A DNA stretch of 64,000 bases from Mycobacterium dioxanotrophicus (GTDB lineage: Bacteria > Actinomycetota > Actinomycetes > Mycobacteriales > Mycobacteriaceae): assembly GCF_002157835.1 (NCBI RefSeq), contig NZ_CP020809.1, positions 3,100,001 to 3,164,000 of the forward strand. Direction: 5' to 3'. Positions 46,261 through 58,403 of this stretch are shown piece by piece. Every line of letters starts with the position of its first letter. The first letter of the stretch is position 1. Below the pieces are notes generated by a model. It did not search any database. It was not told where the DNA came from and saw only the letters and a program-made list of their open reading frames with translations. The translations under genes were made by a program, and so were the position numbers.

Positions 46261-47710
46261 CGGGATCACCCGGTTCGGCGTCCAGCACGTCGCGATTGAA
46301 GATGAACATCTGGATGAAGTACAGGCCGCCGACGAGGATCAGGCCGGTCACGATCAGATCAGGCACCAGGGCCGCGCGAGGGGACACCAGCGTCAGCAGG
46401 GCGAAAAAGACCCAGACGAGCGCCGCGACCGCCACGGGCAACTCGAAGCGTCCGAGGCTGAATGCACCCGCCTTGCGGCCGAGCCGTTTTCGCACCGACA
46501 GGTACAGCACGGTGATCGAACCGTAGATGAGTGCGGGCAGGATGGTCGACCCGATGATCAGTTGCAGCAGTGCGGCGCCCGGCAACGCGACCATCAGGAT
46601 GGCCCCGACGACGAGCACGAGCACGGTGGCGGCGATGGGCGTTCGCGTGTGCCGGTTGACGCGCCGGATCACGGTGTGGGCGGGGAACCGCGCGTCGCGC
46701 GCCATGGCGAACGCCAGGCGAGAACATGAGGCCAGCATCACCATGCCGGCACTGAACATCGCAAAGCCGATCCCCGCCAAAAGGATTCGCTGCATGACCG
46801 GCCCCAGTTGATCATCGATGATCGTGGCCACCGGTGATGCGCTGTTGCTCACCTGGGAAATGTCGGTGATGGCGATGGTGAGGATGATGACGAATACGAG
46901 CCCCAGCACCGCCGACACCACCACCGACGCGACGATCGCGAACGGCACGGTGCGGAACGGGTCTTTGGCCTCCTCGGCCAGATTGGCTGCGGAGTCGAAG
47001 CCCACCAGCGTGGTGATGCCCATGATCATCCCGGCCATCAGGCCGCCACCCATGGCGAAATAGCCTGGTGCGTCGGCGGTGATGCCACGTGAGACGAGGT
47101 TGCCCACGGTGCCGCTGCCGGTGGCCGCGGCTGTCCCCAGTCCGATCACCAGCACGGCGAGCACCGCGATCTCAAGCCCGACAGCTCCAGAGCTGACCAC
47201 GCCGAGCAAACGGGTCGACGCGAAGACGAGCACCGTCTGGACGAGCAGCAGACCCAACGTGATCAACCGTGCGGCGTTCTCGTCGGGCGTCATACCGAAC
47301 AGCGGCATGAGCGCCTGACTCGCCAGCGCATTGTCCATCGCGACCACGCCGATGGTCAGGAACCAGAACGTGAGCCACCCGAACCACCATCCGATCTTCG
47401 GGTTTGCCAGCCGCGAGGCCCACTGATACGCCGACCCGCTGAGCGCGATGCGGGCGGCGAACTGGGCGACGACCAGCGCGACCAGCGTCTGTCCGAGCGC
47501 GGCGAGGACCCACAGCCAAATCCCCACGGGCCCGGCAGTCTGGAGCACCGCGCCGTAGGTTGCGAAGATGCCGACCGCCACAGAGATGAACGCGAAGGAG
47601 ATCGCAAACGTCTGGTACGCGCCGAGGGTTCGTTTCAGTTCCGGTGCATAGCCAGAGTGTCGGACCTCGTCATCGGCCGACCGGGCCTCGGCAACGCGCT
47701 CAGCCGTCAT
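46250..47710 (-). CDS. APC-family amino acid/amine permease (2)
   Basis: 486 residues, clear paralogue of permease 1: YAPELKRTLGAYQTFAISFA, IALSGSAYQWASRLANPK, GFDSAANLAEEAKDPFRTVP and FPAHTVIRRVNRHTRTPIAA are the same landmarks in the same places. Likely product of a duplication, with differences in helices 6-8 that could change specificity. First gene of the permease-membrane protein-permease-oxidase run. Confidence 0.92.
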   Translation of the reverse strand: MTAERVAEARSADDEVRHSGYAPELKRTLGAYQTFAISFAFISVAVGIFATYGAVLQTAGPVGIWLWVLAALGQTLVALVVAQFAARIALSGSAYQWASRLANPKIGWWFGWLTFWFLTIGVVAMDNALASQALMPLFGMTPDENAARLITLGLLLVQTVLVFASTRLLGVVSSGAVGLEIAVLAVLVIGLGTAAATGSGTVGNLVSRGITADAPGYFAMGGGLMAGMIMGITTLVGFDSAANLAEEAKDPFRTVPFAIVASVVVSAVLGLVFVIILTIAITDISQVSNSASPVATIIDDQLGPVMQRILLAGIGFAMFSAGMVMLASCSRLAFAMARDARFPAHTVIRRVNRHTRTPIAATVLVLVVGAILMVALPGAALLQLIIGSTILPALIYGSITVLYLSVRKRLGRKAGAFSLGRFELPVAVAALVWVFFALLTLVSPRAALVPDLIVTGLILVGGLYFIQMFIFNRDVLDAEPGDPDEF

Positions 47711-47822
47711 TGCGACACCTGGCTTCCTCGAAGGGCTAGGTGCACATTAGGCGTGGCGGTGGCGCGACGGCAGCAAATTGACGTCACAGATAGCTGGCAT
47801 TTGCCTGTGCAACGGACCACGT

Positions 47823-49340
47823 CTACGGCTCCGTCCGCATGCACTGGCTAACAGGCGAATCCGGTACCGCCCGCGGTTTCAACAGCAGCCAAACCGATGC
47901 CGCCGAAGCCAGCAGGAGTGCCGCACCGACACCCGCGGCGGTCGCCAGCCCGTCGGTGAACGCGGCTTGCGCGGCGGTCAGCAAGGTGTGTGCCGGGCCT
48001 TGCGGCAGGGTTTCGGCCGCGAGCCGCGCAGCGGCCAGCGAGTCCCTGGCGTGGACAGCCACGCCGTCGAGGGAGCCAGGCGGTATGGTCAGTCCGCGGT
48101 ACACGTCGGCGACGATCGAGCCGAGGACCGCGATACCGAGCGCCATCCCCAATTCGCACGCGGTTTCCGAGATTCCGGCCGCGGCGCCGGTGCGCTCGGC
48201 GGGTACGACGGCCAGCAGCACATCGTTCGACACGGTGTATGCCAGCCCGACTCCGACGCCGACGACCAGCAGCGCGACCCCGAGTTGGGGATACGTGGTC
48301 GACGGCGTGATCGATGTCAGCGACGCGAGCGCCGCGCCGATCAGCGCCAGCCCGGCCGTGAGGATCGTGCGTGGCGACCAGAACCGCACGGCGAGCCCGG
48401 CCAGCACACCGAACACCGTCGCAGCCAGCGCGGCGGGCAGCTCGGCGAGTCCTGCGGCGAGCGGGCTGTACCCGTCGACGAGCTGGAAGAACTGCGACAG
48501 GAAGAACGTCACGCCGGAAAGCCCCAGCACCGAAAGCAGATTCGCGACGACGACACCGGAGAACGCGCGATCGCAGAACATTCGGATGTCGATCAGCGGC
48601 ACGGGGAGGCTGAGTTGGCGCCGGGCGAACCGTGCCAGCGCGACGGCGCCGACCCCGGCTGCCAGCGCAACGTCGATGCGCAGCCCGTTGGCGACACCTT
48701 CCTTCAGCGCGTACACCAGGCCGAGCACACCGATCAGGGACAGTGCGACGCTGCGTAGGTCCCACGGCCCGGGACCGGGATTACGGTGTTCGGGCAGCAA
48801 TACGGAGCCGGCGGCGACGACGATGACGATCGCCGGCACGTTGATCAAAAAGACCGAGCCCCACCAGAAGTGCTCCAAGAGAAGCCCCGCGATCACCGGG
48901 CCGAGCGCGGTGCCCGCGGAGAACACCGACGCCCAGATGCCGATGGCCACGCCGCGTTCGCGCGGTTCGGGGAAGAGTCCGCGGATCAACGCCAATGTCG
49001 ACGGCGCCAGCGTCGCGCCCGCGACGCCCAGCAGTGCCCGTGCCCCGATCAACAGTTCGGCGCTCGGCGCGTATGCCGTCGCGGCCGATGCGAAGCTGAA
49101 AGCTGTTGCACCGCACAGGAGAAGCTTCTTGTGGCCGATCCGGTCGCCGAGGCTGCCCATCGTGACGAGCAGGGCGGCCAAGACGAACGAGAAGATGTCA
49201 CCGATCCACAGCACCTGCGTCGCTGTCGCTCCGAGGCTCTTGCTGATGAAGGGGGTCGCCACAGCCAGCACCGTGCCGTCGATGCCGATCAGCAGAATTC
49301 CGAGGCTCGGCACGGCCAGGGCCAGCCAACGGCGCGTCAT
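47823..49340 (-). CDS. DHA2-family multidrug exporter (LfrA-like)
   Basis: 505 residues with 14 helices. ILLIGIDGTVLAVATPFISK in helix 1, GSLGDRIGHKKLLLCG (motif A), and SAGTALGPVIAGLLLEHFWW (antiporter motif C) are typical of DHA2 exporters; length and several segments (LIRGLFPEPRERGVAIGIWA) resemble the mycobacterial efflux pump LfrA. Probably exports cationic compounds with proton antiport. No LfrR-type TetR gene is adjacent. Confidence 0.9.
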   Translation of the reverse strand: MTRRWLALAVPSLGILLIGIDGTVLAVATPFISKSLGATATQVLWIGDIFSFVLAALLVTMGSLGDRIGHKKLLLCGATAFSFASAATAYAPSAELLIGARALLGVAGATLAPSTLALIRGLFPEPRERGVAIGIWASVFSAGTALGPVIAGLLLEHFWWGSVFLINVPAIVIVVAAGSVLLPEHRNPGPGPWDLRSVALSLIGVLGLVYALKEGVANGLRIDVALAAGVGAVALARFARRQLSLPVPLIDIRMFCDRAFSGVVVANLLSVLGLSGVTFFLSQFFQLVDGYSPLAAGLAELPAALAATVFGVLAGLAVRFWSPRTILTAGLALIGAALASLTSITPSTTYPQLGVALLVVGVGVGLAYTVSNDVLLAVVPAERTGAAAGISETACELGMALGIAVLGSIVADVYRGLTIPPGSLDGVAVHARDSLAAARLAAETLPQGPAHTLLTAAQAAFTDGLATAAGVGAALLLASAASVWLLLKPRAVPDSPVSQCMRTEP

Positions 49341-49527
49341 AGTGCACCTACCTTGTGCGATCGGTCCGGATCAACCGGTTGACCACAAAGTTATGGGCGG
49401 AGCCAGGGGCGCCGAATCGGGCAAAACCTGCGTTTCTCGACGGCGCTATGGGTCAAATGATGTAGATGCCGGCCGTCGGGGCGTGCGTGTGCCGAGGGGC
49501 CCGACCGCGGAAACTGGCTGACCGCGC

Positions 49528-49583
49528 CGAGACTGACACCAGGGACACCTGCACCGCGGATTTTGTCCCCGGTGTCAGTCTCG
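49528..49583. terminator. strong hairpin after the LuxR gene
   Basis: CGAGACTGACACC-AGGGACA and TGTCCCCGGTGTCAGTCTCG pair over 20 bases with a single mismatch around a 16-base loop. It lies 28 bases beyond the LuxR gene's stop, so it probably ends that transcript. The lack of a T-run is common in actinobacteria. Confidence 0.6.
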
Positions 49584-49611
49584 GTGATGAGCACGCCGGA
49601 GCAACCATCGC

Positions 49612-51240
49612 TCAGGCCGTGGGCAGCACCTTGTTTTCATGCGCCCACGCCGCCGCGGCGGTCCGTGATGAGACGCCGAGCTTGACGTAGATGTTCGCGA
49701 GGTGCCGGCCGACGGTCTTCTCGCTGATGAACAACTGTTTGGCGACTTCACGATTGGACGCACCGGCCGCGATGCGGGCGAGCACCTCGACTTCGCGTTT
49801 GGTGAGACCGCCCGGTGCCTCGGTGCTGGCTGCCCGGTTCGGTTCGGCGCCGAGCTGTTGATAGATCGATTCGGCGCTGGCCGTGTCCGATTCGGCACCG
49901 GTGGCGTCACCGCACGCGCGGCGGGCTTGCGCCATCACGTCGTACACCTGAGCCATCTCATACCGGCACTGGGTGTTCCGATACCGCCGCAATGCGTCTT
50001 GCAGGATGGGTAACGCCTCGGTCTCGCGGCCCTGTTTGACCAGCACCTCGCCACGGGCCTGCAGTGCCCATGCCCGGAAGCCGGGGGAGTCGAACTTCTC
50101 GGCGGCGGCCTCCAGTTCGGCGCAGTAGTGTTCCGCCTCGTCGATACGGTCGCGGGCCAGCGCGATTTCGACGGCCGCGGGCAGCAGCCGGACACAGTTG
50201 ATGGGGTCGTGCTCGGAGTCGATCCCGATTCTCAAGTCGCTTGCGGCAGCGGCGGTCTCGCCGAGGTGGCACCGCAGCAGCGCCTCGCCGGGCTGGGGCT
50301 CGCGGCCCAGTTCCCTGGCCCGGGTGAAGGCGGTGCGGGCACCGTCGATGTTGCCCTGCCTGCGCCGGATCTCGCCGAGTTCGTAGTAGCCCTTGCCCGC
50401 CGTCGCCGGGAAGTCGCCCATCGCGGCCAGAGCGTTCACCAGCCGCTCCTCGACCTGCCGGTAATCCTTTGTGGCGCTGTGCAGATCCATCTTGTGGAAC
50501 TCGCACGTCGTGCCGTACCAGGACGCCGAGACCTGCGGCCCGGTGCGCCACTGCTCCATGGCTTCGAACCAGGTCTTCATGCGGCCCAGATCCGCGAGCC
50601 GATGGCACTCGTAGATCACCGCGCAATAGATGTCCCCGGCCCAGTCCACCGGAACCTGATCGGCCAGCACCGGCATCATCGCCTCGTCCAGCTGCGCGAA
50701 GGCCTCGCTGGTGCGGGCGAAGGGAATCTTCGAGACCCCGCTGGCGGTCGAACACAGCGCGTTGAACCCGGGTAAGTTGAGGCGCTCGGTCACTTGATGG
50801 AGCTCGTCGGCGAGCTGGGCGGCGACCTCGTTGCGTCCTTCGTCGATGGCGACCAGGGAATCCACGTAGAGCACGTACGCGAGGATCTGATCGTCAGGTT
50901 CCTTGTCCTGCAGCCGACGTGCACGGTTGAGCCAGACGCGGGCGATGGTGAGGTCGCCGCCGTTGAACCACTGCAGGGCCACCTCGACGGCCTTCATCGC
51001 CGCGTTGTGCGTTTCCCCGGCCGAGATCAGCCGGTTGAACGCGTGCTCGGAGAGTTGCATGGAGCGCCTGCCGTGGCCCAGCCGCCACGCCGCCATGCCG
51101 TACGCGGATAGGTCGTCGGTGGTCAGGTCGTGTTCCTGGCTGCGGCCGAACAAGTCGTAGGCTGCGCGCCAATCGCCGCGCGTGTACGCATCGCGCGCGG
51201 CGAGGAGTTCGGTTCCGTCTGCTGCCATGTCGATCGGCAT
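49612..51240 (-). CDS. LuxR-family regulator with TPR-like N-terminus
   Basis: 542 residues. The first 450 are alpha-helical repeats of TPR type ([55 protein letters not shown]) with no Walker A ATPase. The last 60 form a LuxR/GerE HTH ([40 protein letters not shown]). Effector unknown; helical repeats suggest protein or peptide sensing. It is divergent from permease 3 at 51455 and could control it. ATG 51240; a second ATG 12 bases on is possible. Confidence 0.9.
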   Translation of the reverse strand: MPIDMAADGTELLAARDAYTRGDWRAAYDLFGRSQEHDLTTDDLSAYGMAAWRLGHGRRSMQLSEHAFNRLISAGETHNAAMKAVEVALQWFNGGDLTIARVWLNRARRLQDKEPDDQILAYVLYVDSLVAIDEGRNEVAAQLADELHQVTERLNLPGFNALCSTASGVSKIPFARTSEAFAQLDEAMMPVLADQVPVDWAGDIYCAVIYECHRLADLGRMKTWFEAMEQWRTGPQVSASWYGTTCEFHKMDLHSATKDYRQVEERLVNALAAMGDFPATAGKGYYELGEIRRRQGNIDGARTAFTRARELGREPQPGEALLRCHLGETAAAASDLRIGIDSEHDPINCVRLLPAAVEIALARDRIDEAEHYCAELEAAAEKFDSPGFRAWALQARGEVLVKQGRETEALPILQDALRRYRNTQCRYEMAQVYDVMAQARRACGDATGAESDTASAESIYQQLGAEPNRAASTEAPGGLTKREVEVLARIAAGASNREVAKQLFISEKTVGRHLANIYVKLGVSSRTAAAAWAHENKVLPTA

Positions 51241-51454
51241 AACGGTAGCCCCGGGGCAGCCGCTGTGTTCCTCGAATGCGCGGGACTTCTGCGTGCGTCT
51301 ACATCATTTGCACCATCGGCTCGCCAGGCAAACACAGCTTTCGCCCGAAGCTCGGGGTGTGGCGCCCGCCATAGCTTATTGATCACCCGGTGAGACCCCG
51401 GACCACTCCACGAAAGGCCACGGACGCCATGAACATCACCTCCGGAGCGACGAA

Positions 51455-52927
51455 GTGACGACCCTCCTGGACAAGCCGGCAGCCACCACCGCCGCAACGG
51501 CCAAGGACTTCTGCGAAGAGTCCGGTTACAAGTCCGAGCTGAAACGCTCGCTCAGTTCCTTCCAGATGTTCGCGATCTCGTTCGCGTCGGTGTCCGTGGT
51601 GATCGGTATCTTCGCCACCTACAGCCAGGTCCTGAAGAACTCGGGCCCGCTGGGCATCTGGCTCTTCCCGATCGTCGCGGTGGGGCAGATCCTGGTGGCC
51701 CTGGTGTTCGCGCAGTTCGCGGCGCGGATCCCGCTCAGCGGCTCGTCTTACCAGTGGGCGTCGCGGTTGGCCAACCCGAAGATCGGGTGGATCTTCGGCT
51801 GGATCGCGGCGTGGAACATCGGGCTGAGCCCGGTCGCAATCGACAACGCGCTGGCGACCCAATGTCTGATGCCGCTGTTCAACATGGCGCCGAGCGAGAC
51901 CACCGGGCGCGTCCTCACGGTGGTACTGCTGTTGATCCAAGCCGTCATCGTGATCTACTCGACCCGCATCGTGGGCTGGACCAACTCGCTGGCCGTCGGT
52001 GTCGAACTGGCGATCGTCGTGGTGCTGGGCATCGCCCTGTTCGCCGCGGTCATGCTCACGGGCCACGGCTCGACCGAGAACCTCTTCTCGCAGGGCATCG
52101 CCGCAGGGTCGACGAACTACTTCGCCATCGGCGGCGGATTGATGGCAGCCATGATCATGGGCCTCTCGACGCTGGTCGGCTTCGAGGCCTCGGCGAACAT
52201 GGCTGAGGAGGCCAAGGACGCGCACCGCACCGTTCCCCGGGCGATCGTCGGATCTGTTGTCGCCGCCGCCATCCTGGGAATGTTCCTCATCGTCGCACTG
52301 ACCGTGGCCATCCGGGACATGGGCGCCGCCTCCAACAGCGCGTCGCCGGTCGCCGAGATCATGAACCAGCAGTTCGGTCCCGCTCTGGAACGGCCGCTGC
52401 TGCTGGTGATCGCGATCGCGTTCTTCGGCGCCGCGCTCGTCACCATCGCCGGGACCTCCCGCATCGTCTTCGCGATGGCCCGCGATGAGCGCTTCCCCGC
52501 ACACCGGATGTTCAGCCGGGTCAATCCGCACACCCGCACCCCGATCCCGGCCACGCTGCTGGTGCTGGCCCTGGGTGTGGTGGTGATGCTGGTCATGCCG
52601 GGCGGAGCCCTGATCCAACTCATCACGGCAGGTGCGATCTTCAACAACATCCCCTACGCCCTGACCATCGTTCTCTACCTGGTGGTGCGCAAGAAGCTGG
52701 GACGCAAGGCAGGCGCTTTCAGCCTGGGGCGCTTCGAGGTTCCGGTCGCGGTGGTCGCGCTGGCCTGGGTCTTCATCGCGATCTTCGTGGTGAGCGTTTC
52801 CGAGGCGACGGTGACGACCTTCCTGATCGTGGGCGGCCTGGTTCTCTCCGGCGCGGTGTACCTGGGCTACCTGTTGAAGTGCCGGCGGGAGGTTCTTGAG
52901 CGCGAGCCCGGAGTCCAGCAGTTCTGA
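51455..52927 (+). CDS. APC-family amino acid/amine permease (3)
   Basis: 490 residues from GTG 51455 (CCGGAG upstream). Same landmarks as permeases 1 and 2: YKSELKRSLSSFQMFAISFA, IPLSGSSYQWASRLANPK, GFEASANMAEEAKDAHRTVP, FPAHRMFSRVNPHTRTPIPA. Three paralogous permeases within 10 kb suggest a set of related substrates. It is separated from the glnX gene by a strong terminator, and divergent from the LuxR gene. Confidence 0.92.
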   Translation: MTTLLDKPAATTAATAKDFCEESGYKSELKRSLSSFQMFAISFASVSVVIGIFATYSQVLKNSGPLGIWLFPIVAVGQILVALVFAQFAARIPLSGSSYQWASRLANPKIGWIFGWIAAWNIGLSPVAIDNALATQCLMPLFNMAPSETTGRVLTVVLLLIQAVIVIYSTRIVGWTNSLAVGVELAIVVVLGIALFAAVMLTGHGSTENLFSQGIAAGSTNYFAIGGGLMAAMIMGLSTLVGFEASANMAEEAKDAHRTVPRAIVGSVVAAAILGMFLIVALTVAIRDMGAASNSASPVAEIMNQQFGPALERPLLLVIAIAFFGAALVTIAGTSRIVFAMARDERFPAHRMFSRVNPHTRTPIPATLLVLALGVVVMLVMPGGALIQLITAGAIFNNIPYALTIVLYLVVRKKLGRKAGAFSLGRFEVPVAVVALAWVFIAIFVVSVSEATVTTFLIVGGLVLSGAVYLGYLLKCRREVLEREPGVQQF

Positions 52928-52942
52928 AGTCCCGCTCGACCC

Positions 52943-52979
52943 GTCGTCCCCTTTGGTCCCCCGGACCAAGGGGGACGAC
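52943..52979 (+). terminator. intrinsic terminator after permease 3
   Basis: GTCGTCCCC-TTTGGTCC-CCC-GGACCAAGGGGGACGAC is a long, nearly perfect stem, followed by CTTTGTGTG. It lies 15 bases after the permease stop and isolates the glnX-glnH-pknG unit. Confidence 0.75.
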
Positions 52980-53056
52980 TTTGTGTGAGGCAACCACCCA
53001 CACAACGCGTTTACAGGCGCTACCGTGCGATTCATCCGGCTATGAGGAGAAGACGA

Positions 53057-54361
53057 GTGGACGGTGAGGTGGAGCGTCGGCAGACGCGCACACTCGATGA
53101 GTCGCTGCTCGTCGATCTCGATGAGCCGGACCGCCCGATCGTCGACTTCTTGCGAGCCACACCTGGGCGGATCGCGGTGATGGCCGTGGTCCTGGTGGCG
53201 GTCATACTCGCCGTGGGGGTGGCGTCGTCGGCCACTGTGTCCAGCCGACAACAACAACTGGGCAGCTTGGGGTCACACACCGAACCGCTCTCCGATGCAG
53301 CGCAGCGGATCTACAGCGCCTTGTCATCGGCCAACACCACTGCGGCGACCGCGTTCCTGGCCGGCGGTGTCGAGCCCCGCGAGATCCGGGACCGCTACGA
53401 CGCAGACATCGGACAGGCTTCCGCCGGCCTGGTGACCGCGTCGAACGGCGTGGCGGCCAACGACACTCACTCGTTGACGCTGCTGACCGACCTGTCCAAT
53501 CAGTTGGCGCTGTACACGGGAATGATGGCGACGGCTCGTGCGAGCAACCGTGACGGCCTCCCGATCGGCGTCGCGTATCTCAGCGGAGCGTCCACGCTGA
53601 TGCAGGAGTCCATGTTGCCGGATGCCGATCGGTTGTACCGAAGCCAGATCGACGCGGTCACCGCGTCGCAGCGGTCGGCGGCGCCGGCGTATGCAGTGAT
53701 CGCCGCTGCCGCGGTGGTTGTTGGGCTGTTGATCGTCGCGCAAATCTTTCTCGCCAGGCACAGCCATCGGCGGCTCAACCCAGGGCTGGCAGTGGCGTCG
53801 ATTTTGATGGCGGTACTCACGGTGTGGCTGACCGCCGCCGGACTGGTGTCGGCGCACGCCGCGAACAGTGCGCGCACTCAGGGAGGCGAACCGCTCGGCG
53901 TCGCCGTGGCCGCCCGGATACTCGTGCAACAGGCCCGCGCGGACGAGATCCTCGGACTGCTCAAGCGGGGCTCCGACACCATGTCCGACATGAGATTCGA
54001 CGAGCGGACCGCGCAGGTCGGATGGCTGTTGGACAAGCACCAGGTTGACGGGGCAGCCGATGCTCTGCACGGCTGGATCAGCTCCCACAACGAGATCCGG
54101 AACAAGCTGGTCGGCGGCGACTATCCGGGGGCAGTGGCAATCGCGAGAGACGGCGGGCTGCAACACTCGACGGCCCAGTTCGCCCGGCTGGATCAGGCTT
54201 TGGGGGATGACATCGCGCGATTGCGGCAACGCCAGCGTGACGGCATCACCCGTGCATACATTGCGTTGAGCGCACTTCCTGCTGGTGCCGCGGCCATCAG
54301 CGTGCTGGCGGCACTCGCGGTTGCCGCTGGTGTCGCACCGAGACTGAACGAGTACCACTGA
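53057..54361 (+). CDS. glnX: GlnX-like membrane sensor
   Basis: 434 residues from GTG 53057 (AGGAG 7 bases upstream). Helix 1 is IAVMAVVLVAVILAVGVASS; a large extracytoplasmic four-helix-type sensor segment (about 65-215) follows; then helix 2 (VIAAAAVVVGLLIVAQIFLA), helix 3 (AVASILMAVLTVWLTAAGLV), a second outer segment and helix 4 near the end. In M. tuberculosis the gene Rv0412c (GlnX) has this plan and order, next to glnH and pknG, and relays amino-acid levels from GlnH to PknG. Overlaps glnH by one base. Confidence 0.85.
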   Translation: MDGEVERRQTRTLDESLLVDLDEPDRPIVDFLRATPGRIAVMAVVLVAVILAVGVASSATVSSRQQQLGSLGSHTEPLSDAAQRIYSALSSANTTAATAFLAGGVEPREIRDRYDADIGQASAGLVTASNGVAANDTHSLTLLTDLSNQLALYTGMMATARASNRDGLPIGVAYLSGASTLMQESMLPDADRLYRSQIDAVTASQRSAAPAYAVIAAAAVVVGLLIVAQIFLARHSHRRLNPGLAVASILMAVLTVWLTAAGLVSAHAANSARTQGGEPLGVAVAARILVQQARADEILGLLKRGSDTMSDMRFDERTAQVGWLLDKHQVDGAADALHGWISSHNEIRNKLVGGDYPGAVAIARDGGLQHSTAQFARLDQALGDDIARLRQRQRDGITRAYIALSALPAGAAAISVLAALAVAAGVAPRLNEYH

Positions 54362-55299
54362 TGCGGCCCCGCACCGGGCTTCTCGTCCTCGCAGCGACAC
54401 TGCTGACGGGATGCGCCACGGTGCAGCCGCTCGTCCAGGTACCGGCCTCGCTCACGACCATGCCGTTGCCGAGCGGTGCCGAGGTCGCACCGTCGGTTTC
54501 CGGTGCGTCGGTTGAAAGTTGTGATGCCACAGCCAGTCTGCGCCCGTCGACCGCGCCCGCACCCACGGTGGAGGCGATCCGCCGCCGCGGCTGGGTGATC
54601 GTCGGAATAGACCAGAACACCAATCCACTGAGCTTCCGTGACCCTGTGACCGGCGAACTGCGGGGCTTTCTCGTCGACCTCTCCCACGAAGTCGCCCGGG
54701 ACCTGGTCGGTGATCCGAACAAGGTGGACTTCCGGCTGCTGACCGAACCGGAGCGGATGCCCGCGGTGCAGAACAACACCGTCGACATCCTGACCAAGGC
54801 GACCTCCATCACGTGCCCCCGCGCCGAACAGATCGCGTTCTCGACGGTGTACTTCGAAGGACACCAAAGGCTGCTGGTGCCACGGGGTTCGCCGGTGCGC
54901 GGGCCGGCCGATCTGGCAGGCAAGCGGGTGTGCTCCGGGCTGGCGACGACGTCCATCGCCACGGTCGCCCGGGTTGCTCCGGCGGCAACCATCGTGGGCG
55001 TGCAGAACTTCGACGACTGCCTGGTGGCACTTCAGCAGGGTCAGGTGGATGCGGCAAGCACCGACGATTCGCTTCTGGTCGGCATGGCCGGTCAGGATCC
55101 CAATCTGGAGATCGTCGGGCCCGCCCTGGAGAACGAACCCTACGGCATCGGGGTCAACAAGTCCGAGGAGGATCTGGTACGCGCGGTCAACGCCAGCCTG
55201 GAACGCATTCGGCGGGACGGGACATGGGAAGCGCTGTACCACAAGTGGTTCAGTATGCTCGGCCCGGCCAGTCCACCCGAACCGAAGTACCGGGACTGA
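54361..55299 (+). CDS. glnH: GlnH-like amino-acid-binding lipoprotein, copy 1
   Basis: 312 residues. Lipobox LLTGCATV, then a family-3 solute-binding domain: VEAIRRRGWVIVGIDQNTNP (the usual start), GFLVDLSHEVARDLVG, the DILTKATSITCPRAEQIAFS hinge region, RVCSGLATTSIATV, and the C-terminal [18 protein letters not shown]. In M. tuberculosis GlnH binds Asp/Asn/Glu/Gln and signals through GlnX to PknG, not through a permease. Start ATG 54361 overlaps the glnX stop. A close copy follows directly. Confidence 0.9.
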   Translation: MRPRTGLLVLAATLLTGCATVQPLVQVPASLTTMPLPSGAEVAPSVSGASVESCDATASLRPSTAPAPTVEAIRRRGWVIVGIDQNTNPLSFRDPVTGELRGFLVDLSHEVARDLVGDPNKVDFRLLTEPERMPAVQNNTVDILTKATSITCPRAEQIAFSTVYFEGHQRLLVPRGSPVRGPADLAGKRVCSGLATTSIATVARVAPAATIVGVQNFDDCLVALQQGQVDAASTDDSLLVGMAGQDPNLEIVGPALENEPYGIGVNKSEEDLVRAVNASLERIRRDGTWEALYHKWFSMLGPASPPEPKYRD

Positions 55300-55300
55300 C

Positions 55301-58284
<2,984 letters not shown>

Positions 58285-58403
58285 GGGCGTGCCACCGCCG
58301 GATTGACCGCCTCGTCATTATTTGCTGATCGGGATACCGCCTGCGTGCGGATCGGCGTAGGTTGAGGTCTGGTCACCGGGCCCACTCAACGAAGGGGTGA
58401 CCT

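Noticed and set aside
51383..53257. 624-residue minus-strand open frame
   Set aside because: Antisense shadow of permease 3 and the start of glnX; charged low-complexity composition.
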